Below, one piece after another: positions 60,827 through 64,000 of a stretch of 64,000 bases of DNA. Position numbers and translations under genes: made by a program. Positions within the stretch are counted from its first letter, which is position 1, and every line of letters starts with the position of its first letter. The notes below the pieces were generated by a model, which saw nothing but the letters and a program-made list of their open reading frames with translations, made no database searches and had not been told where the DNA came from. The stretch covers positions 433,545 through 497,544 of the forward strand of contig BLSF01000015.1 of the NCBI GenBank assembly GCA_012862575.1, read 5' to 3'. This stretch comes from Parietichytrium sp. I65-24A. Its lineage: Eukaryota; Sar; Bigyra; Thraustochytrida; Thraustochytriidae.

Positions 60827-61199
60827 ATGGTGTTCCTGCCGTTCAAGAAGATCAGCAGCAGAGGCTCTCTCTTCGCCGTGGGACTTTGCGTCGTGCTCAG
60901 CGGTAAGTTCAATTTATTGCGGCTGGCACCGTCATCCATGCGGAGATAGTTGGTGGCGGCGTCGGCGATTGGGCTGGCTGGGCAGGTTGTCTTGCGGAGG
61001 AGAGGTGGCGAGAAGAGAGAAGATAGAAGACAGAGTGCCGGTTGGAAGGTGTGGTGGGCAGCTTTTTGTGTGGCGAGTGCGCTGACGTGCTTTTGTTCTG
61101 TGGATATCAGGAGCTTTGTTGAAGCTGGACCAGATCGAGAAAGAAGACCCTGCAAGATTTAGAAAGGACGCCGAGATACCGTGGAGGAAAAAGGATTAG
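60827..61199 (+). CDS. putative 54-residue single-pass membrane microprotein, spliced
   Basis: Not recognised. The proposed model joins exon 1 (60827-60902) to exon 2 (61111-61199) across a 208-base intron with GTAAGT donor, a CTGAC branch-like site, a T-rich stretch and ATATCAG acceptor. The joined frame has one split codon and encodes 54 residues: a basic start (MVFLPFKKISSRG), one hydrophobic helix (SLFAVGLCVVLSGALL, about 14-29) and a charged end (RFRKDAEIPWRKKD). Shape and charge pattern fit small inner-membrane proteins of respiratory complexes or their assembly factors, but no family was identified. The ATG follows a GA-rich leader like those of RPS2 and ALAS. The stop is only 54 bases before the PIG-L start, which is close for two separate transcripts. 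The splice consensus is good, but no similarity supports the model. Confidence 0.5.
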
Positions 61200-61253
61200 A
61201 TCGGAAGCGGGATAGACATTTGTGGCTTTTAGGGAAACATTTAGGGAAAGAGA

Positions 61254-62066
61254 ATGTTTATTTGGTTGCAGGTAGCTTTTGGAATTAGCTTTGTTTTCGC
61301 GCTGATCAAATTGTACACGATCAAGCATGACAAACTCGCGCTGCTAAAGTTCTCTGCAAGCTCTAAATGGGTACTATTGGTGATCGCCCATCCTGATGAC
61401 GAGAGCATGTTCTTTTTTCCTACATTGCGTAAGGCGATGGAGGAGCGCTGCAAAGTGTATGTTCTCTGCCTGTCAACTGGAAACGCCGATAGGCTCGGGC
61501 CTTTGCGAATTAAGGAGATGTTTCTCTGCTGCAAAGAACTTTACAATATACCCAACGATAGAGTTTACATCTTAGAGGAGCCAAAGTTGCAAGACGGCAT
61601 GGACCAACTTTGGGATCCAGAGGTGGTTTCCAGCAAAGTAGAGTACATGGTGAAAAAGATCATCCAGGAGTCCCCAACGCTCAAGAGCGGAATGGTCTTC
61701 ACGTTCGACTCGCAAGGTGTCTCGGCGCACCCGAACCATATCGCCACTCACCGCGGAGTAAAGCTGTTCGCCCAAGCCGAGTCGACTAAAAAGTTGACGC
61801 TGGAAATATTCGAGTTAGAGTCGGTCAATGTGGTGCGTAAGTATCTGTCTGCCCTTGACGTCTTTCTCTCGAACGCAGACTATTCTGTTGCCAATTTAAA
61901 CGTCTGGGCCAATTACCAGGCCATGAAACTGCATCGTTCCCAATTTGTGTGGTATCGCAAGCTCTTTGTCATCTTCTCCAGGTACACCTTCTTCAACTCA
62001 CTTAAACCCGTCCCCACCGTCGCAACCAAGCCAGCTCTGATCACCCTTCTCCCAAAACTGAAATAA
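61254..62066 (+). CDS. PIGL: PIG-L, N-acetylglucosaminyl-phosphatidylinositol de-N-acetylase
   Basis: Removes acetate from GlcNAc-PI on the cytosolic ER face, the second step of GPI-anchor synthesis. The 270-residue product has one N-terminal hydrophobic anchor (about 5-21) and then the PIG-L fold. AHPDDES (45-51) is the zinc-binding HPDDE motif. LCLSTGNADRLGPLRIKE follows, then FTFDSQGVSAHPNHIATHRGV, with the HPNH zinc and substrate histidines. Length agrees with animal PIG-L (about 250). Start is the ATG at 61254. The sequence TTTATTTGGTTGCAG just after this ATG looks like a splice acceptor. A 5' exon with a different start therefore cannot be excluded, but the upstream exon found here is in another phase. 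AATAAA overlaps the stop codon. Confidence 0.94.
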   Translation: MFIWLQVAFGISFVFALIKLYTIKHDKLALLKFSASSKWVLLVIAHPDDESMFFFPTLRKAMEERCKVYVLCLSTGNADRLGPLRIKEMFLCCKELYNIPNDRVYILEEPKLQDGMDQLWDPEVVSSKVEYMVKKIIQESPTLKSGMVFTFDSQGVSAHPNHIATHRGVKLFAQAESTKKLTLEIFELESVNVVRKYLSALDVFLSNADYSVANLNVWANYQAMKLHRSQFVWYRKLFVIFSRYTFFNSLKPVPTVATKPALITLLPKLK

Positions 62067-63331
62067 AGTAGAACATCCCTCTCTCACCTCTCTCCCTCTT
62101 TCCTATTTGACGGACTTGGAACTTTTGAAGAAACCCTCGGAATGAAATGAGATCAAGTACTGTAAGCTCTCCTCTCCAGCGCTCCTCTTCAATGCGCTCA
62201 TCAGCGCCTCCCTCGATCCTCGATCCGTTTACTCCAGTGTCAGCCTGAGTACTCTACTAGGTACTGTCCCCAAGGGATATAATCGCCGCCATAGGACTTG
62301 CGCGTCGACAGTGAATCTGAATCGTGAATCGTGAATCGTGAATCGTGAATCGTGAATCGTGGTGAATCAGCGGATTAGGGGTTCTAAACCTTTGTATGCA
62401 AACATTTAAAATCAATATATTTTGCAAACAAGTGACGTTTGTCACACGGAGCGCTCTTACCGCTCCCGCATCTCCGAGTACCTACAGCCCGTCGATGCCC
62501 CTCGCCTCCAACTCGTTCACAAACCAAACAAAGCACCGTTAGTCATTACCTTTAACGAGCCCGAGAAAGAAACCAACCAATATTGTTGTCTGGTTGATAG
62601 TTCGGATGATCTTTGGCAGACATCGCTTCCTTCCGCAGTTCGCACATTCGCAGCTTGAACAGCTTGAACCATCCTTCCTCGAAATCTTTGTTCAATGACC
62701 TTGCTCCTGCTCAATCATTTGAAATGAAAACAAACCAAATTCTAACCATGCAATTCCTCAAAACCAACGCGTCGTGAACAAAGAACGAATTGCATCATGC
62801 ATCTACGCCTATCCTCTAGTCCATCTCCTCAATCTACACGAGTTCATCACCATCGACGATTGTGCTGTGTCGCTTTGAACTATACTCCAACCCCACTTCT
62901 ACCACTCCGCTACCTCCTCGCCTATCCCGCTAGCTCTCGAGCTAGAACCACCTAGCGTACGACGGACTACTGTCAACTACCCACTTGCGCTACCACTCCC
63001 TCTCGACAGACTCAACCTACTACGGAAGCTTACGGTGCACTGTGACTTTGGTGGAAGTTTTGGTCAAAGATGGTCAAAGCAAAGTTTGGGCAGATTTTGG
63101 AGTGAATTGTTTAGTGCCATGGTAGAGTTTCCTGTGAGCGCTTTTGCTTTTGCGAGTGATTGATTGTTGACGAGTATTTCGCGTTCCATTCAGTGGTAAC
63201 TTTGAAGTGGTCCCCGCGTACCCCTGGCGATCGGCACGGGTACTCGAAGACAGAAAGTGGGAGGCAGCGAGAGAATAAGGCCGGGTTTGAGGCATTGGAG
63301 GACGGACACGCGGAGAAGAAGACAGGTAAGG
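62067..63331. other. intergenic region between PIG-L and HIS7
   Basis: About 1.27 kb. A GTGAATC array lies at about 62316-62362. The leader directly before HIS7 is purine-rich. Minus-strand frames over 63074-63931 mirror HIS7. No other gene. Confidence 0.55.
62316..62362. repeat. GTGAATC heptamer array
   Basis: About six tandem copies of the 7-base unit GTGAATC, flanked by degenerate copies (GTGAATCTGAATC before, GGTGAATCA after), in an intergenic region. Confidence 0.9.
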
Positions 63332-64000
63332 ATGGGCGAGCAGAAGGTGGTCCACGTGTTGGACTATGGCGCCGGCAACGTACGCAGCGTGGAGAATGCG
63401 ATCGTAAAGTGCGGGTACACGGTGCATGTGGTGGGCGACCCAAAGGAGATCTTGGAGGCCGAGATGCTCGTGTTCCCAGGCGTTGGCAGCTTCGGAAATG
63501 CCATTCGCAGGCTGAAGAGCATGGGATATTTTGAGCCTTTGAAAGAGTACGTGCGCCAGGATCGTAAATTCTTCGGAGTGTGCCTCGGCATGCAGACACT
63601 GTTCGAAGGGTCGGAAGAGGAGGAGGGTCTTGAAGGACTGGGGGTTATCCCTGGGGTTGTCAAGAGGTTCACCTCAGTCGAAGGATTCCATGCGCAAGAT
63701 AAGCAGCTCAGTGTCCCGCACATCGGCTGGAATGCGACCTGGCTCAAAAAGCCTTCCAGGCTCTTCTGCGAGGTGAAGGGTAAAATGAATGAGGCGAGAA
63801 CGTACTTTGTGCACAGCTACTGCGCCATCCCTTCTGAAGCCAACAAAGACTGGGTGATGTGCACAACCAAGTACGGCGTGGAGTTCATCAGCGCTGTTCA
63901 GAAGGGTAACGTGATGGCCACACAGTTCCACCCGGAAAAGTCGGGGGGTCTTGGGTTGGCTGTTCTCAAGGGCTTCCTGGACTCCAAAGTGGACCCAGAG
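63332..64000 (+). CDS. HIS7: imidazole glycerol phosphate synthase, HisH glutaminase part (5' end only)
   Basis: Histidine biosynthesis; the glutaminase half frees ammonia from glutamine for the cyclase half. The window ends after 223 codons, still in frame. Visible class I amidotransferase marks: VLDYGAGNVRSVENA (9-23), VFPGVGSFGNA (47-57), GVCLGMQTLF with nucleophile Cys84, VPHIGWN, YFVHSYCA, and FHPEKSG with His200 and Glu202 completing the triad. In fungi and plants this domain is fused to the HisF cyclase in one protein; whether that holds here lies beyond the window edge. Start is the ATG at 63332, which gives the normal family N-terminus without a clear transit peptide. It would consume glutamine made by the GS genes at the other end of the window. 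Confidence 0.95.
   Translation, partial: MGEQKVVHVLDYGAGNVRSVENAIVKCGYTVHVVGDPKEILEAEMLVFPGVGSFGNAIRRLKSMGYFEPLKEYVRQDRKFFGVCLGMQTLFEGSEEEEGLEGLGVIPGVVKRFTSVEGFHAQDKQLSVPHIGWNATWLKKPSRLFCEVKGKMNEARTYFVHSYCAIPSEANKDWVMCTTKYGVEFISAVQKGNVMATQFHPEKSGGLGLAVLKGFLDSKVDPE

Noticed and set aside
61254-61275. Splice acceptor-like TTTATTTGGTTGCAG at the PIG-L start
   Set aside because: Joining it to the upstream GTAAGT donor breaks the frame; the ATG at 61254 already gives a normal-length PIG-L with its membrane anchor.
7700-62924. Shared 14-mer TACCTCCTCGCCTA at about 7700 and 62911
   Set aside because: Several chance 14-mer matches are expected in 64 kb, especially in C/T-rich DNA.
1-64000. Mobile elements and virus-derived copies
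   Set aside because: No reverse transcriptase, integrase, transposase, capsid or terminal repeats were recognised; repeats seen are microsatellites, short tandem arrays and one local duplication.

Overview
This is a nuclear scaffold piece from a eukaryotic microbe. Introns are few: only 4 were found in 21 gene models, of 68, 75, 94 and 208 bp, all with GT..AG ends. Intergenic DNA is long and full of GA/CT, GAAA and other microsatellites. Gene content points to a non-plant, marine or osmotolerant, flagellated heterotroph. It has 5-aminolevulinate synthase with heme regulatory CP motifs (Shemin route), a dynein-2 light intermediate chain (intraflagellar transport), a betaine-aldehyde-dehydrogenase-like enzyme, eukaryotic type II glutamine synthetases, a GPAT3/9-type glycerol-3-phosphate acyltransferase and a HisH-type IGP synthase domain. 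My best guess is a labyrinthulomycete (thraustochytrid). That is an inference from gene content and architecture, not from a database match; another heterotrophic stramenopile or protist is possible.

Layout. 1-3.9 kb: repeat-rich, no gene, with an imperfect duplication joined by one N. 3.9-13.5 kb: a nitrogen-uptake and assimilation neighbourhood, with two convergent type II glutamine synthetases and an ammonium transporter transcribed away from the second one. 13.8-29.1 kb: DAG-lipase-like enzyme, DNAJC9-like histone co-chaperone with an extra domain, acylaminoacyl-peptidase-like S9 peptidase, a BRCT-like/F-box/kinase fusion, GPAT-type acyltransferase and betaine aldehyde dehydrogenase, mostly in alternating orientation. 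31.6-43.8 kb: a large prominin-like five-pass membrane protein, a METTL7-like methyltransferase with a microsatellite-encoded insertion, and a 1688-residue unrecognised protein with an R/S/E-rich repeat array. 44.9-53.7 kb: a plus-strand run of RPS2, an MTHFR-fold protein, ALAS and DYNC2LI1. 54.2-59.6 kb: minus-strand intron-containing HCN/EAG-like channel and D-2-hydroxyglutarate dehydrogenase. 60.5-60.7 kb: an assembly gap. 60.8-64 kb: a possible spliced 54-residue membrane microprotein, PIG-L, and the 5' part of HIS7, cut by the window end.

Functional links. AMT and the two GS genes form an ammonium import and glutamine synthesis module, and HIS7 uses glutamine as amide donor. GPAT and the DAG lipase both act on glycerolipids. 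BADH would supply an osmolyte. Codon use suggests expression classes: GS1 and RPS2 use only CCA/CCT for proline, and AMT, GS2 and ALAS look similarly restricted, while most other genes use mixed codons. No tRNA, rRNA, transposon, retroelement or CRISPR array was found.
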